Assembly (NCBI GenBank): GCA_017440585.1
Contig: JAFSGW010000002.1
Location: forward strand, 1-64,000
DNA from: Clostridia bacterium
GTDB lineage: Bacteria > Bacillota > Clostridia > UMGS1883
Direction: 5' to 3'
DNA length: 64,000 bases
The translations under genes and the position numbers were made by a program. This document shows positions 36,661-45,639 of the stretch, piece by piece (the first letter of the stretch is position 1; every line of letters begins with the position of its first letter). Under the pieces are notes generated by a model. That model saw only the letters and a program-made list of their open reading frames with translations, made no database searches and had not been told where the DNA came from.

Positions 36661-36695
36661 GAGCAGTACGGGTTTTCCGTACTGTTCTTTTTTTG
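36661..36695 (+). terminator. Rho-independent terminator after ridA
   Basis: CAGTACGG (36664-36671) pairs with CCGTACTG (36677-36684), followed by a T-rich run to 36694. Confidence 0.88.
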
Positions 36696-36722
36696 CATAA
36701 AAAAGAATTTGTCCCATATATA
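36695..36722 (+). promoter_or_regulatory. Candidate sigma-E promoter of the spoIIIA operon
   Basis: GCATAA at 36695-36700 and CATATATA at 36715-36722, 14 bases apart, resemble the mother-cell sigma-E pattern (-35 roughly GCATATT, -10 CATACAMT). No sigma-A pair is obvious before spoIIIAA. The B. subtilis operon is sigma-E dependent, which supports the reading. Confidence 0.45.
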
Positions 36723-36744
36723 TAAAGTATAGGAGAGATAAAAT

Positions 36745-37596
36745 ATGCTTGAAGAATATTTGCCACAGAAAATGTGTTTATGGATTGAAAGATATAAGGG
36801 CACGGTTACCGATGTTACCCTATCCGTAAATGAAAACATGTATCTTACAGTAATCGGCAGTATTGTGGACACCGACTGTTTTGTAACTGAACAGGATTTT
36901 CAGAATATACTGACAAGCCTTTGCAGAGGAAGTCTATATGCAAACCAAAGCACCCTTAAAACGGGATATATAACTCTTGAAAACGGTTACAGAGTAGGTA
37001 TGACGGGAACTGCAGTTACAGAAAGAGACGGAACAATATCTCACTTAAGATGCATAAAGAGTGTTAATATAAGAATTTCAAGGTTTATACAAGGAGCTTC
37101 CGGGAAAATTATTGACCATATAAGAAATGACGGGAGGGTTTTTAACACCGTTATTATTGCACCGCCCGGGGCAGGTAAAACCACCATCCTGCGAGACCTT
37201 GCCATCAGGCTTGGTGAAGACTTTAAGGTGGGAATAGCCGATGAAAGGGAAGAAATTGTTCCTTGTGGAAGTAGCTTCAGGCACACTTTTGTAATGAAAG
37301 GTGCAAGAAAGCACGACTGTATGCTTTCCATGCTCCGAAGCATGGCACCTCAGGTAATACTGACGGATGAAATAGGTACAAAGGAGGACGAAATGGCAAT
37401 TATAAGCCTTATTAATTCCGGCGTTAAGGTTATATGCACAGCACACGGATATAGTGAAAGAGACTTTTTTGAGCGTGCGTGCTTCAAGGAGGAGAAAATA
37501 GATAAGCTGTTCGAAAGGATTGTTGTGCTTTCATCAAGGCATGGTCCGGGCACAATAGAGAAAATCATACATACAAAGGAGCGTGCACATGATTAA
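36745..37596 (+). CDS. spoIIIAA: Stage III sporulation protein AA (ATPase)
   Basis: Secretion-type ATPase of 283 residues for the mother cell-forespore channel (the SpoIIIA-SpoIIQ complex). The Walker A motif APPGAGKTTILRD is at about 139-150 and Walker B is in MLRSMAPQVILTDEIG. It is the first of eight consecutive spoIIIA genes in the B. subtilis order. AGGAGAG precedes the ATG. The operon marks the organism as an endospore former. Confidence 0.96.
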   Translation: MLEEYLPQKMCLWIERYKGTVTDVTLSVNENMYLTVIGSIVDTDCFVTEQDFQNILTSLCRGSLYANQSTLKTGYITLENGYRVGMTGTAVTERDGTISHLRCIKSVNIRISRFIQGASGKIIDHIRNDGRVFNTVIIAPPGAGKTTILRDLAIRLGEDFKVGIADEREEIVPCGSSFRHTFVMKGARKHDCMLSMLRSMAPQVILTDEIGTKEDEMAIISLINSGVKVICTAHGYSERDFFERACFKEEKIDKLFERIVVLSSRHGPGTIEKIIHTKERAHD

Positions 37597-38068
37597 ACTG
37601 ATGGGAATGATATCAATTTTTATTGCTTCCAGCGTGATGGGGTTCATTATGGCAAAGGAGCTTAATGAAAGAACGCTATGTTTAAAAGAAATTTACGATT
37701 CGGTAATACATATTAAATCGGAGCTTGAATACAGAGGGGCAGATGTTGCCGATTGCTTCAGGCGACGGGGAAGGCTTTTCAAAACTGCATCAATCTATCT
37801 TGACGAAGGAATGTTGCCTGCCGATGCATTAAAAAAGGCCTGCGGTGACTTAAAAGAACTTAACGAGGCGGACCGTTCGGTTATAAATGCATATGCTGAA
37901 AATCTCTATGCTGAGGATATAGGAGGACAGATAGCAAATGTGAACCTGTTTCTTGAAAACCTGAGAGGTTGTATACGTAATTCTGAGGAGGAGTACCATA
38001 CGAAAAATCGCCTTTATAAAGCTGGTGGCACCATTGCAGGAATGGGAATTATCATATTACTGATTTAA
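37589..38068 (+). CDS. spoIIIAB: Stage III sporulation protein AB
   Basis: A 159-residue protein with an N-terminal transmembrane segment (GMISIFIASSVMGFIMAKEL) and a C-terminal one (GTIAGMGIIILLI). This is the T2SS-GspF-like protein of the SpoIIIA complex. It overlaps the end of spoIIIAA. ATG 37589 lies seven bases after AAAGGAG, better than the GTG at 37583. Confidence 0.92.
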   Translation: MIKLMGMISIFIASSVMGFIMAKELNERTLCLKEIYDSVIHIKSELEYRGADVADCFRRRGRLFKTASIYLDEGMLPADALKKACGDLKELNEADRSVINAYAENLYAEDIGGQIANVNLFLENLRGCIRNSEEEYHTKNRLYKAGGTIAGMGIIILLI

Positions 38069-38080
38069 GGGACTGAAAAT

Positions 38081-38275
38081 ATGAACATTGACTTGATTTT
38101 TCGTATAGCGGGAATTGGCATAATAGTTGCTGTCTTAAATTTGCTTTTGTCAAAATCGGGCAGAGATGAGCAGGCACTTATGACAACTCTGGCAGGACTT
38201 GTGGTGGTTATGCTGATGCTGATTGAAGAGATTGGCAATCTGTTTGCGACGGTAAAAGCTGTATTTGGGTTATGA
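38081..38275 (+). CDS. spoIIIAC: Stage III sporulation protein AC
   Basis: Sixty-four residues, two hydrophobic segments (IAGIGIIVAVLNLLLSKSG and a C-terminal one). Size and order match SpoIIIAC, a small membrane component of the forespore channel. It overlaps spoIIIAD by four bases (ATGA). Confidence 0.92.
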   Translation: MNIDLIFRIAGIGIIVAVLNLLLSKSGRDEQALMTTLAGLVVVMLMLIEEIGNLFATVKAVFGL

Positions 38276-38661
38276 ATGGTGTAATTATATATTTTGCGGC
38301 AGTAATAATTGTTGCTTTTCTGGCACTCTTTGTGAAAGAAGTAAGACCGGATTTTGGACTCTGTGTTACTTTAGCAGGCGTTTTATTTCTTTTTTACGGA
38401 ATTTTCCCGAGAATAAGCCTTCTTATTGGTGATATAAGGTCATTTTCTGAAACAAGCGGATTCAGGGACGATTACATAGCTGCTGTTCTGAAAATAATAG
38501 GGATTACTTACCTTTGTGAATTCGCCTCCGATATATGTGCAGATACGGGTGAGGTTTCTCTTTCAAAGCAGGTTGAAACTTTGGGTAAAATAACCGTGGC
38601 ATATATAGCACTTCCCATTGTAGAGGATGTATTTTCACTTATACTTGATTTGTTGAGGTAA
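38272..38661 (+). CDS. spoIIIAD: Stage III sporulation protein AD
   Basis: A 129-residue membrane protein with three or four hydrophobic stretches, homologous in layout to SpoIIIAC plus an extension (VTLAGVLFLFYGI and LGKITVAYIALPIVEDVFSLILDLL). Its ATG lies within the spoIIIAC stop (ATGA), so it is translationally coupled. Confidence 0.93.
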   Translation: MNGVIIYFAAVIIVAFLALFVKEVRPDFGLCVTLAGVLFLFYGIFPRISLLIGDIRSFSETSGFRDDYIAAVLKIIGITYLCEFASDICADTGEVSLSKQVETLGKITVAYIALPIVEDVFSLILDLLR

Positions 38662-38664
38662 TAT

Positions 38665-39711
38665 ATGGATACATATGTTGACATGCCTTCTGTGGACAAC
38701 TTCAGCGAAACGGGAACTCTATGGCTTGATACAGCCTTGCCTGAATTTGACTTTTCGCGTTTTGTGGAGGAGATAAGCTCCGGGAAGAATATTTTTAGAC
38801 CTGACGATATATTTAACTCTTTGTTTTCATTATTTGCGAAGGAATTGTACAGTGCGATTAAAATACTTGCTGTTATAACGGCAATTATGCTTATTGGTGC
38901 ACTTCTTGAAAACCTTAAAACTTCCTTTAACAGAAAAGGTGCATTCGGGACAGAATTTGTTATTATAGCTCTTATAAGTGCATTGGCAGGTGAAATATTT
39001 CTGCAGTCGGGATCTTATGCTGGGGAAGTTTCAGAAAACATCACTAAGCTGATGTGGTCAGTTTTACCTGCGATGCTAACACTTACGGCAGGTAGTGGTT
39101 TTGTACAGACAGTTGCTCTTACAAACCCAATACTTTATTTTATGTGCAACATGTTTGCAGAGCTTTTTAATAAGGTGCTTATCCCTTTGTCGGTGGCGTA
39201 TTTTGCAATAGCTCTGACAGACCTGTTAACAGATACTGTGCACCTTACAAAATTACGTGAGCTTATAAAAAAAGCTTACAATTTCCTTTTAGGATTGATT
39301 ATGACAATTTTTACAGGGCTTCTGACCGTGAGCTCCTTTGCAGGGCATTCACTCGATTCAGTGGGTGCTAAAGGCGTTAAGTTTGCAGTATCAAGCGTTG
39401 TGCCTTTTGTGGGGCGGTCAATATCGGATGCAATGGGGGCCGTTGTTTCTGCATCTGTACTTCTTAAGAATGCAGTTGGGATAACTGCTATCATTACAAT
39501 GGTTGCCCTATGTGTGATACCTGTTCTTAAGATTGCAACAACGATAATTGCCATACGGGTGTGCACGGCAATCTGTGAGCCAATTTCAGGAAGTAAAGGT
39601 ATTGAGATACTCTCTTCGGCTGCAGATAGCTTAAGCATGATAAACGCAGCGGTAATTGCAACCGTTATGATGATGATAATTTCACTTTCTTTGATTGTGG
39701 GGTTGAAATAA
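38665..39711 (+). CDS. spoIIIAE: Stage III sporulation protein AE
   Basis: A 348-residue polytopic membrane protein with about seven hydrophobic segments after an N-terminal polar region of about 70 residues. The SFAGHSLDSVGAKGVKFAVSSVVPFVG segment is recognisable in SpoIIIAE proteins. It is a channel-like member of the SpoIIIA complex. The stop TAA shares a base with the next ATG (TAATG). Confidence 0.95.
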   Translation: MDTYVDMPSVDNFSETGTLWLDTALPEFDFSRFVEEISSGKNIFRPDDIFNSLFSLFAKELYSAIKILAVITAIMLIGALLENLKTSFNRKGAFGTEFVIIALISALAGEIFLQSGSYAGEVSENITKLMWSVLPAMLTLTAGSGFVQTVALTNPILYFMCNMFAELFNKVLIPLSVAYFAIALTDLLTDTVHLTKLRELIKKAYNFLLGLIMTIFTGLLTVSSFAGHSLDSVGAKGVKFAVSSVVPFVGRSISDAMGAVVSASVLLKNAVGITAIITMVALCVIPVLKIATTIIAIRVCTAICEPISGSKGIEILSSAADSLSMINAAVIATVMMMIISLSLIVGLK

Positions 39712-40154
39712 TGTTTAGAAGCTTCTTTTCGGGGGTAATACCCCTTGCATTTTTTGCTATTGTCAGTGACATGCTCATGCCTGAGGGGACGCTTAAAAAA
39801 TATATGAGCCTCACTTTTGGCTTTATGATGATGTGCACACTTATTGCACCTGTAAAAAGTTTCATAAACACCACACCCTTTGAGTTTTCATTTGATGCAG
39901 AAATGAGCAACGAGGAAATTACGGCAAAAAGTGATGCTTATGTGCTGAAGCTTCATGAGGAAAATATAAGAGAGTATATCAGACAAATTATTGGCGAAAA
40001 TGCGGAAGTATTTATAGATTTATACTCCGACGGGCAGGTGAGAGAGGTAATTATTTATACTGATACAAATAACCCGCTTTTGCTTTCACAGCTTAAACAA
40101 ACCCTGGGTTGCGATAATATAAGGTTTTCAAAGAGGAATAAAGATGACACTTGA
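39711..40154 (+). CDS. spoIIIAF: Stage III sporulation protein AF
   Basis: A 147-residue protein with two N-terminal membrane segments (ALFFGVIPLAFFAIVSDMLMP-like and LTFGFMMMCTLIAPV) and a soluble C-terminal domain that would face the intermembrane space. Size, order and the hydrophobic N-terminus fit SpoIIIAF. It is coupled to spoIIIAE and overlaps spoIIIAG by 11 bases. Confidence 0.9.
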   Translation: MFRSFFSGVIPLAFFAIVSDMLMPEGTLKKYMSLTFGFMMMCTLIAPVKSFINTTPFEFSFDAEMSNEEITAKSDAYVLKLHEENIREYIRQIIGENAEVFIDLYSDGQVREVIIYTDTNNPLLLSQLKQTLGCDNIRFSKRNKDDT

Positions 40155-40626
40155 TTTAAAACAGCTTATTGCAAATATTTCAAATAAGAAATACATATAC
40201 ATATTAGGACTCGTGGGGATTTTTCTGATTTTCATTTCTTCATTTCCGAAGGAAAACGCCCGGGAAGCCATTAAAGAAACAGAGGTGGATTATTGCACGG
40301 AGATAGAGGAAAAGCTTGAAAAAATACTGCCCGACATAGCCAATGTAGGAAAGGTAAGTGTGATGGTAACCTTAAAAAACTACGGCAACACGGTTTTTGT
40401 AAGAGATGTGGTGAATGCAGAGGAAAAAACAGTAATTCTCAACCAAAAGGGCGGTGGAGAGGGGGCACTTATATCTGAGGAGAGAAACCCACTGATACAA
40501 GGTGTAATTATAGTTGCAGAGGGAGGAAGGAGCGACAAGGTAAAGGGTGAGCTTACAGAGGCGGTCAGTGCCCTTTTGGGTGTTGAAGCCCACAGAATTA
40601 AGATTTTTGAAAGGAAGATGAAATGA
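40144..40626 (+). CDS. spoIIIAG: Stage III sporulation protein AG
   Basis: A 160-residue single-pass protein (membrane segment at about 17-34) whose soluble part would form the ring of the SpoIIIA channel. The domain VGKVSVMVTLKNYGNTVFVRD, the later GVIIVAEGG and a C-terminal VSALLGVEAHRIKIFERK resemble the ring-building motif of SpoIIIAG. It overlaps spoIIIAH by four bases (ATGA). Confidence 0.92.
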   Translation: MTLDLKQLIANISNKKYIYILGLVGIFLIFISSFPKENAREAIKETEVDYCTEIEEKLEKILPDIANVGKVSVMVTLKNYGNTVFVRDVVNAEEKTVILNQKGGGEGALISEERNPLIQGVIIVAEGGRSDKVKGELTEAVSALLGVEAHRIKIFERKMK

Positions 40627-41138
40627 TGATTTTAAAAAGAAAACAGCTTTCGCTGATTATGCTTGCACTTCTCGTATGCTTTGCAGGTTATCTGAATTTT
40701 TTGTATTCAGACCAGAGTGTGCAGGAGGCAGGAAGTGGTTACATGGGTGAAGCAAAGCTTGTAGGAAACATGGGAAAGGATTCCTATGCAGAGGATTTCT
40801 TCTCGAGAGCAAGGCTTGAAAGAGAAAGCGGAAGGAGCAAGTCCATTGAAACCTTCAATGAAATAATTAACAATGTAAACACAGATGTGGCGAGCAAGGA
40901 AACGGCACAAAGAGGCATTCTTGAAATGGCAGACAACACCGAAACAGAGACGGCAATTGAAAACCTTATAAAAGCACGTGGCTTTTCTGATGCAGTTTGC
41001 TACATAAATAATGCTCAGGCAAATGTTGTTGTGAAGGCTGAAAGCCTTGATGAAATGCAGGTTGCACTTATAACCGAAATTGTAGCGGAGCAGACATCAA
41101 TCCCGCCTGAGAAAATTAAGGTGGTAGAAATAAATTAA
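40623..41138 (+). CDS. spoIIIAH: Stage III sporulation protein AH
   Basis: A 171-residue protein, last gene of the operon. One N-terminal membrane segment (about 8-25) is followed by a helical linker and a C-terminal ring-building motif domain (ENLIKARGFSDAVCYINNAQANVVVKAE) that in B. subtilis meets SpoIIQ across the septum. The terminator at 41141 follows the stop within a few bases. Confidence 0.93.
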   Translation: MMILKRKQLSLIMLALLVCFAGYLNFLYSDQSVQEAGSGYMGEAKLVGNMGKDSYAEDFFSRARLERESGRSKSIETFNEIINNVNTDVASKETAQRGILEMADNTETETAIENLIKARGFSDAVCYINNAQANVVVKAESLDEMQVALITEIVAEQTSIPPEKIKVVEIN

Positions 41139-41140
41139 TT

Positions 41141-41174
41141 AATATTGCGTGCCATGTGTACGCAATATTTTTTT
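41141..41174 (+). terminator. Terminator of the spoIIIA operon
   Basis: AATATTGCGT (41141-41150) pairs with ACGCAATATT (41160-41169), a 10-bp stem followed by a T-run to 41174. Confidence 0.9.
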
Positions 41175-41183
41175 GATAAATAC

Positions 41184-41212
41184 TTGATTATTCATCGTTT
41201 AATTGATATAAT
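41184..41212 (+). promoter_or_regulatory. Promoter of the Asp23-isomerase-AraD genes
   Basis: TTGATT (41184-41189) and TATAAT (41207-41212) are separated by 17 bases. This precedes the Asp23 start by 48 bases. Confidence 0.82.
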
Positions 41213-41260
41213 ACAAAGAGAAGTATCGACTTCGAATTTTAAAAAGCGGAGGAAAATGTT

Positions 41261-41641
41261 ATGAACGAAAACTTTATTACAACAGATGGCGGAAAGATAA
41301 GCATTTCCGAAGATGTTATTTCCGTAATTTCTGCAATTGCCGCAAAGGAAGTTGAAGGCCTTGCATCCATGGGTGGTAACCTTCTTGGCAATATCGGCGA
41401 TATTCTTGCAAAGAAAAACCAGGGCAAGGGCGTAAAGGTTGAATTTGGCGAGAATGGTCTTGTTATTGATGTTCATATCACCGTTAAGTTCGGTGTAAAG
41501 ATCAGAGAAGTGTCTGCTTCTATTCAGGAGCATATCAAGGGTGCTGTTGAGACAATGGCAGGTCTTGACGTTGATACAGTAAATGTTTTTGTTGATGGTG
41601 TTGAGCTTGAAAAGGCAAAGGCAAACGAATCAGCAGAATAA
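41261..41641 (+). CDS. Asp23/Gls24 family envelope stress protein
   Basis: A 126-residue protein with the Asp23 pattern: ISEDVISVISAIAAKEVEGLASMGGN, then VKVEFGENGLVIDVHITVKFGVKI and a C-terminal VNVFVDGVELEK. In staphylococci Asp23 is anchored at the membrane and linked to envelope homeostasis. Its own promoter lies at 41184. There is no terminator before the next gene (32 bases), so it may be co-transcribed with the isomerase. GGAGG precedes the ATG. Confidence 0.94.
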   Translation: MNENFITTDGGKISISEDVISVISAIAAKEVEGLASMGGNLLGNIGDILAKKNQGKGVKVEFGENGLVIDVHITVKFGVKIREVSASIQEHIKGAVETMAGLDVDTVNVFVDGVELEKAKANESAE

Positions 41642-41673
41642 TTTTAAATATTTATACAAAGGAGAGAAGTATT

Positions 41674-43161
41674 ATGAACAATATTCCCGTAGTAAAAACC
41701 GCGGTTGTATCTGTTAGCCGTAACTGTTTCCCCATCAGCCTCAGTGCAAAGAGAAAAGAAGCTGTAAAGGCTGAATGTGTAAAGCTTGGTCTTTCCAACG
41801 TTTACGTTGCAGATACTATCATTGAAAATGAAATTGATATGAAGAACGCTCTTGAAGAAATCAAGGGTGTTGGTGCAAATGCACTTGTGCTTTACCTTGG
41901 TAACTTCGGTCCCGAAATTCCCGAAACAATGCTTGCTCAGCAGTTTGACGGTCCCGTTATGGTGGTTGCTGCCGCAGAAGAAACACAGGAGGACCTTTTC
42001 GACGGCAGAGGCGATGCTTACTGCGGTATGCTTAACGCATCCTACAACCTCAACCTTCGTGGCGTAAAGGCGTATATCCCCGAATACCCCGTTGGTACAG
42101 CTGACGAAATCGCTAAGATGATTGCTGATTTTGAGCCTATCGCAAGAGTTATTATCGGTCTTCACGGACTTAAGATTTTCTCCTTCGGTCCCCGTCCTTA
42201 TGACTTCATGGCTTGTAATGCACCTATTTCTCCTCTTTACAAGGATCTTGGTGTTGAAATTCAGGAAAACAGCGAGCTCGACCTTTATGCTGCATACCAT
42301 GCACACAAGGACGATGCAAGAATTCCTGCTCTTGTAGAAGAAATGGCTGCTGAAATCGGTGCTAACAATCCTTACGAAGGTATCCTTCCTCGTCTTGCTC
42401 AGTACGAAATTACTCTTCTTGACTGGGCAGAAGAAAACAAGGGTGCAAGTAAGTATGTTGTATTTGCTAACAAGTGCTGGCCTGCATTCCAGACACAGTT
42501 CGGTTTTGTACCCTGCTATGTAAACGGCCGTCTTGCAGCTCGCGGTATTCCCGTAGCTTGCGAAACAGATATTTACGGTGCAGTAAGTGAATACATCATC
42601 ACATGTGCTACAGAAAAGACAGCTACACTTGTTGATATTAATAACTCTGTTCCCAAGGACATGTTCGATGCTAACCCCGAAGTATTTGCAGGCTATAAGC
42701 ATACAGATACATTCATGGGCTTCCACTGCGGTAACACAGCTAAGGAATGCTTGACATGTGCTTCCATGAGCTACCAGAGAATCATGAAGAGAGACCTTGA
42801 ACCTAACACAGAACCCGATATTACACGTGGTACACTTGAAGGTAACTTCAAGCCCGGTGAAGCAACAATCTTCCGTCTTCAGTCCACAAAGGATTCCGTT
42901 CTTCGTTCTTATGTAGCAGAGGGCGAAATCGCTAACCTTGACTGTAAGAGCTTCGGTGGTATTGGTACATTCATGATTAAGGAAATGGGCAGATTCTACC
43001 GTCACGTTCTTGTTGCTAAGTGCTATCCTCACCATGCAGGTATCGCATTCAAGCATGCAGGCAAGACACTCTTTGCTGCAATGAAGCTTCTCGGTGTTGA
43101 AGACGTTGCTTACAACCAGCCTGCAGGTCTTCCTTACAAGGATGAAAATCCCTTTGGTTAA
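41674..43161 (+). CDS. L-fucose/L-arabinose isomerase family protein
   Basis: A 495-residue protein of the fucose/arabinose isomerase family, which interconverts aldose and ketose using a Mn2+ site. KIFSFGPRPYDFMACNAPISPLYKDLGVEI and a C-terminal region rich in His and Cys (RFYRHVLVAKCYPHHAGIAFKHAG) fit the family's metal and substrate layout. It is followed by an AraD-type epimerase/aldolase at 43182, but no kinase gene is seen. Codons are strongly C/T-biased (ccc, ttc, aac), suggesting high expression. The exact substrate (fucose, arabinose or another pentose/hexose) cannot be told. Confidence 0.85.
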   Translation: MNNIPVVKTAVVSVSRNCFPISLSAKRKEAVKAECVKLGLSNVYVADTIIENEIDMKNALEEIKGVGANALVLYLGNFGPEIPETMLAQQFDGPVMVVAAAEETQEDLFDGRGDAYCGMLNASYNLNLRGVKAYIPEYPVGTADEIAKMIADFEPIARVIIGLHGLKIFSFGPRPYDFMACNAPISPLYKDLGVEIQENSELDLYAAYHAHKDDARIPALVEEMAAEIGANNPYEGILPRLAQYEITLLDWAEENKGASKYVVFANKCWPAFQTQFGFVPCYVNGRLAARGIPVACETDIYGAVSEYIITCATEKTATLVDINNSVPKDMFDANPEVFAGYKHTDTFMGFHCGNTAKECLTCASMSYQRIMKRDLEPNTEPDITRGTLEGNFKPGEATIFRLQSTKDSVLRSYVAEGEIANLDCKSFGGIGTFMIKEMGRFYRHVLVAKCYPHHAGIAFKHAGKTLFAAMKLLGVEDVAYNQPAGLPYKDENPFG

Positions 43162-43181
43162 TTAAAAGAGGAGAGAGATAA

Positions 43182-43880
43182 ATGTTAGAAGCATTAAAAG
43201 AAGCCGTTCTTCAGGCTAATTTGGAACTTCCAAAAAAGAATCTCGTTACATATACATGGGGTAACGTTAGTGGTATTGACCGTGAAAAGGGCCTAATTGT
43301 TATTAAGCCCAGCGGCGTAAGCTACGAAGAAATGAAGGCAAGTGACATGGTTGTTCTCGACCTTCAGGGAAATAAGGTTGAAGGTGATATGCGTCCTTCC
43401 TCCGACACACCCACACATATTGCACTTTACAATCAGTACCCCGAATTGGGTGGTGTTGTTCATACACACTCAAGATGGGCAACAGTATGGGCTCAGGCAG
43501 GAATGAGCATTCCTCCTCTCGGCACAACACATGCTGACTATTTCTACGGTGCAATTCCCTGCACAAGACGTCTTACCCAGGAAGAAATTGAAGGCGAATA
43601 TGAGCTTAATACAGGTAAGGTAATTATTGAAACATTTACAAACCTTGGTATTAACCCTGTTCATGTACCCGGCGTAGTTTGCTACAGCCACGGTCCCTTC
43701 AGCTGGGGTAAGAATCCCGATGAAGCAGTTCACAACGCTGTTGTAATGGAAGAAGTTGCTATGATGGCACTTAACACAAAGCTTCTTAATCCCTCCATAG
43801 GCGATGTTGACAGCTACCTTCTCGATAAGCATTTCCTTCGTAAGCACGGGGCAAACGCTTATTACGGTCAGGGCAAATAA
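43182..43880 (+). CDS. araD: L-ribulose-5-phosphate 4-epimerase / class II aldolase family
   Basis: The 232-residue protein has the class II aldolase/AraD signature: [19 protein letters not shown], then [16 protein letters not shown] with the zinc-binding His-x-His, and further His at the C-terminal [24 protein letters not shown]. Length and these motifs favour AraD (L-ribulose-5-phosphate to D-xylulose-5-phosphate). It forms a pair with the isomerase upstream. AGGAGAG precedes the ATG and a terminator follows the stop. Confidence 0.9.
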   Translation: MLEALKEAVLQANLELPKKNLVTYTWGNVSGIDREKGLIVIKPSGVSYEEMKASDMVVLDLQGNKVEGDMRPSSDTPTHIALYNQYPELGGVVHTHSRWATVWAQAGMSIPPLGTTHADYFYGAIPCTRRLTQEEIEGEYELNTGKVIIETFTNLGINPVHVPGVVCYSHGPFSWGKNPDEAVHNAVVMEEVAMMALNTKLLNPSIGDVDSYLLDKHFLRKHGANAYYGQGK

Positions 43881-43893
43881 TTTATTAAACATT

Positions 43894-43923
43894 AAAAGCC
43901 ACAGCTAAGCTGTGGCTTTTTTT
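43894..43923 (+). terminator. Terminator after araD
   Basis: AAAAGCCACAG (43894-43904) pairs with CTGTGGCTTTT (43910-43920), followed by further T residues. Confidence 0.9.
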
Positions 43924-43953
43924 GCAGGAAAAAGGGAAGAGTAAACATGTAAA

Positions 43954-43987
43954 AAGTAAAAGAGCAAGTCAAAAGACTTGCTCTTTT
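43954..43987 (-). terminator. Terminator of tRNA-Glu
   Basis: On the minus strand the stem AAAAGAGCAAGTC/GACTTGCTCTTTT with a 4-base loop (43958-43987) begins directly at the tRNA 3' CCA. T residues follow. Confidence 0.88.
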
Positions 43988-44062
43988 GGTGACCCTACGG
44001 GGACTCGAACCCCGGTCTTCGCCGTGAGAGGGCGACGTCCTGGACCGCTAGACTATAAGGCC
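43987..44062 (-). tRNA. tRNA-Glu (anticodon CTC)
   Basis: On the minus strand the gene runs GGCCTTA... to ...TAGGGTCACCA, 76 bases including an encoded CCA. The acceptor stem pairs (two G-U). The seven-base anticodon loop is CTCTCAC, giving anticodon CTC for GAG codons. The T-arm contains GGTTCGAGTCC. It reads like E. coli tRNA-Glu with the anticodon changed from TTC to CTC. Confidence 0.93.
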
Positions 44063-44081
44063 AAATTCAAACTACTTAATT

Positions 44082-44110
44082 ATTTTAGCACGTATGTTTG
44101 AGTTTGTCAA
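44082..44110 (-). promoter_or_regulatory. Promoter of tRNA-Glu
   Basis: On the minus strand TTGACA (44110-44105) and TAAAAT (44087-44082) are 17 bases apart, about 20 bases upstream of the tRNA 5' end. Confidence 0.85.
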
Positions 44111-44150
44111 CAAAAAAATTTAATAATATCAACCGATTTAAATTAAAATA

Positions 44151-44179
44151 TTGCAAAAAAGCACAATGTGTAATATAAT
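44151..44179 (+). promoter_or_regulatory. Promoter of the MATE gene
   Basis: TTGCAA (44151-44156) and TATAAT (44174-44179) with a 17-base spacer lie about 50 bases upstream of the MATE start. Confidence 0.8.
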
Positions 44180-44230
44180 TCATATGTACTTATTTTTGCT
44201 TATGAAGATAATTTAATTTGGAGGACGATT

Positions 44231-45604
44231 ATGCTTAAGAAATTATTTGCACCTACAGACATGACAGTGGGAAGCCCCTGGAAGAGTATACTTTTGTTTA
44301 CTTTTCCCATGCTTATAGGTAATATTGCACAGCAACTTTATAACACTGTTGACAGTATAGTTGTAGGTAAATATATAGGCGACAACGCATTAGCGGCGGT
44401 AGGCAGTGCAGGTCCCATTATAAATATGCTGCTTGTTCTTTTCATAGGCATTTCGGCAGGTGCCACCATTATGGTATCGCAATATTTTGGCGCGAAAAAC
44501 CGTGAAAGCCTTTCTTATACAATAGGAAACTGTATAACCCTTACCTTAGTGGCGTGTGTTCTTTTAATTGTGGTTGCAACACCGCTTATAAAACCTGTGC
44601 TTGTTATGCTCAACACACCTGAAGGTATTCTTGATGGCTGTACAGATTATCTTACAATTTCTCTTATTGGTATTGCAGGCATGGCATATTACAACATTTT
44701 AAGCGGTATTATACGAGGTATGGGCGACTCTTTCTCTGCACTTGTGTATCTGCTTGTTGCTACCGTTATTAATATTGTGCTTGACATTTATTTTGTTGCA
44801 GTTGTTAACATGGGTGTTGGCGGTGTTGCTCTCGCTACAGTTATTGCACAGATAATATCTTCAATACTTTGTCTTATAAAGCTTGCAAAAATGAGCGAAT
44901 ATTTTGACTTCGGGATTAAGTACCTTAAATTTAACCGCCAGTATGTGGGAACAATAATCCGTCTTGGTATTCCTTCGGGGCTTACCCAGGCAATATTCTC
45001 CTCGGCAATGATTATTGTTCAGTCCCTCACAAACAGATTCGGTGAAATGTTTATTGCTGCAAACGTTGTTATCATGAGAGTTGACGGATTTGCAATGATG
45101 CCTAATTTTTCTTTTGGCACTGCCATGACAACATACTCAGGTCAGAACGTGGGTGCGAAGCTTTATGACAGGGTTTCTCTTGGTGCAAAGCAGGGAACAA
45201 TAATAGCCGTTACATGCTCTGCTGTTATTACGGGTATTATACTTATTTTCGGTAAGCCTTTGATGGGTGTTTTCACTGAAACAAGTGAGCTTGTTGAACT
45301 GAGCTATTATCTGATGAAAATACTCGCACTTGGCTACATTGCAGTTGCGGTAACACAGAGCCTTTCGGGCGTTATGCGCGGAGCAGGCGACACTATGACT
45401 CCTATGTGGATATCTCTCATTACAACTGTTGCGGTACGTGTGCCCGTAGCCTATGGTATTTCTTATCTGACAAGAACAGAGCTTTTACCTTACGGCAGAA
45501 GCGAGTGTATACAGCTTTCGCTTCTTTGTTCATGGGTTCTCGGTGCTGTCCTTACGGTTCTTTTCTATGCAAGAGGAAAGTGGAGAACAACCGCCATTAA
45601 GTGA
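44231..45604 (+). CDS. MATE family efflux transporter
   Basis: A 457-residue transporter with 12 predicted hydrophobic segments. The signature motifs SILLFTFPMLIGNIAQQLYNTVDSIVVGKYIG and GLTQAIFSSAMIIVQSL...MPNFSFGTAMTTYSGQNVGA are typical of the NorM/DinF branch. It would export cationic drugs or organic metabolites using an ion gradient. It has its own promoter and GGAGGA ribosome binding site. No clear terminator follows. Directly downstream begins the unusual small-ORF region (45605-46283). Confidence 0.95.
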   Translation: MLKKLFAPTDMTVGSPWKSILLFTFPMLIGNIAQQLYNTVDSIVVGKYIGDNALAAVGSAGPIINMLLVLFIGISAGATIMVSQYFGAKNRESLSYTIGNCITLTLVACVLLIVVATPLIKPVLVMLNTPEGILDGCTDYLTISLIGIAGMAYYNILSGIIRGMGDSFSALVYLLVATVINIVLDIYFVAVVNMGVGGVALATVIAQIISSILCLIKLAKMSEYFDFGIKYLKFNRQYVGTIIRLGIPSGLTQAIFSSAMIIVQSLTNRFGEMFIAANVVIMRVDGFAMMPNFSFGTAMTTYSGQNVGAKLYDRVSLGAKQGTIIAVTCSAVITGIILIFGKPLMGVFTETSELVELSYYLMKILALGYIAVAVTQSLSGVMRGAGDTMTPMWISLITTVAVRVPVAYGISYLTRTELLPYGRSECIQLSLLCSWVLGAVLTVLFYARGKWRTTAIK

Positions 45605-45639
45605 GACACGATATCAACTTCACAAATACCGGACCTTCC

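Noticed and set aside
41644-43056. 470-codon open frame on the minus strand
   Set aside because: It is the antisense of the isomerase gene, produced by that gene's strong codon bias. The translation is Cys/Val/His-rich with no family likeness and no ribosome binding site fits.
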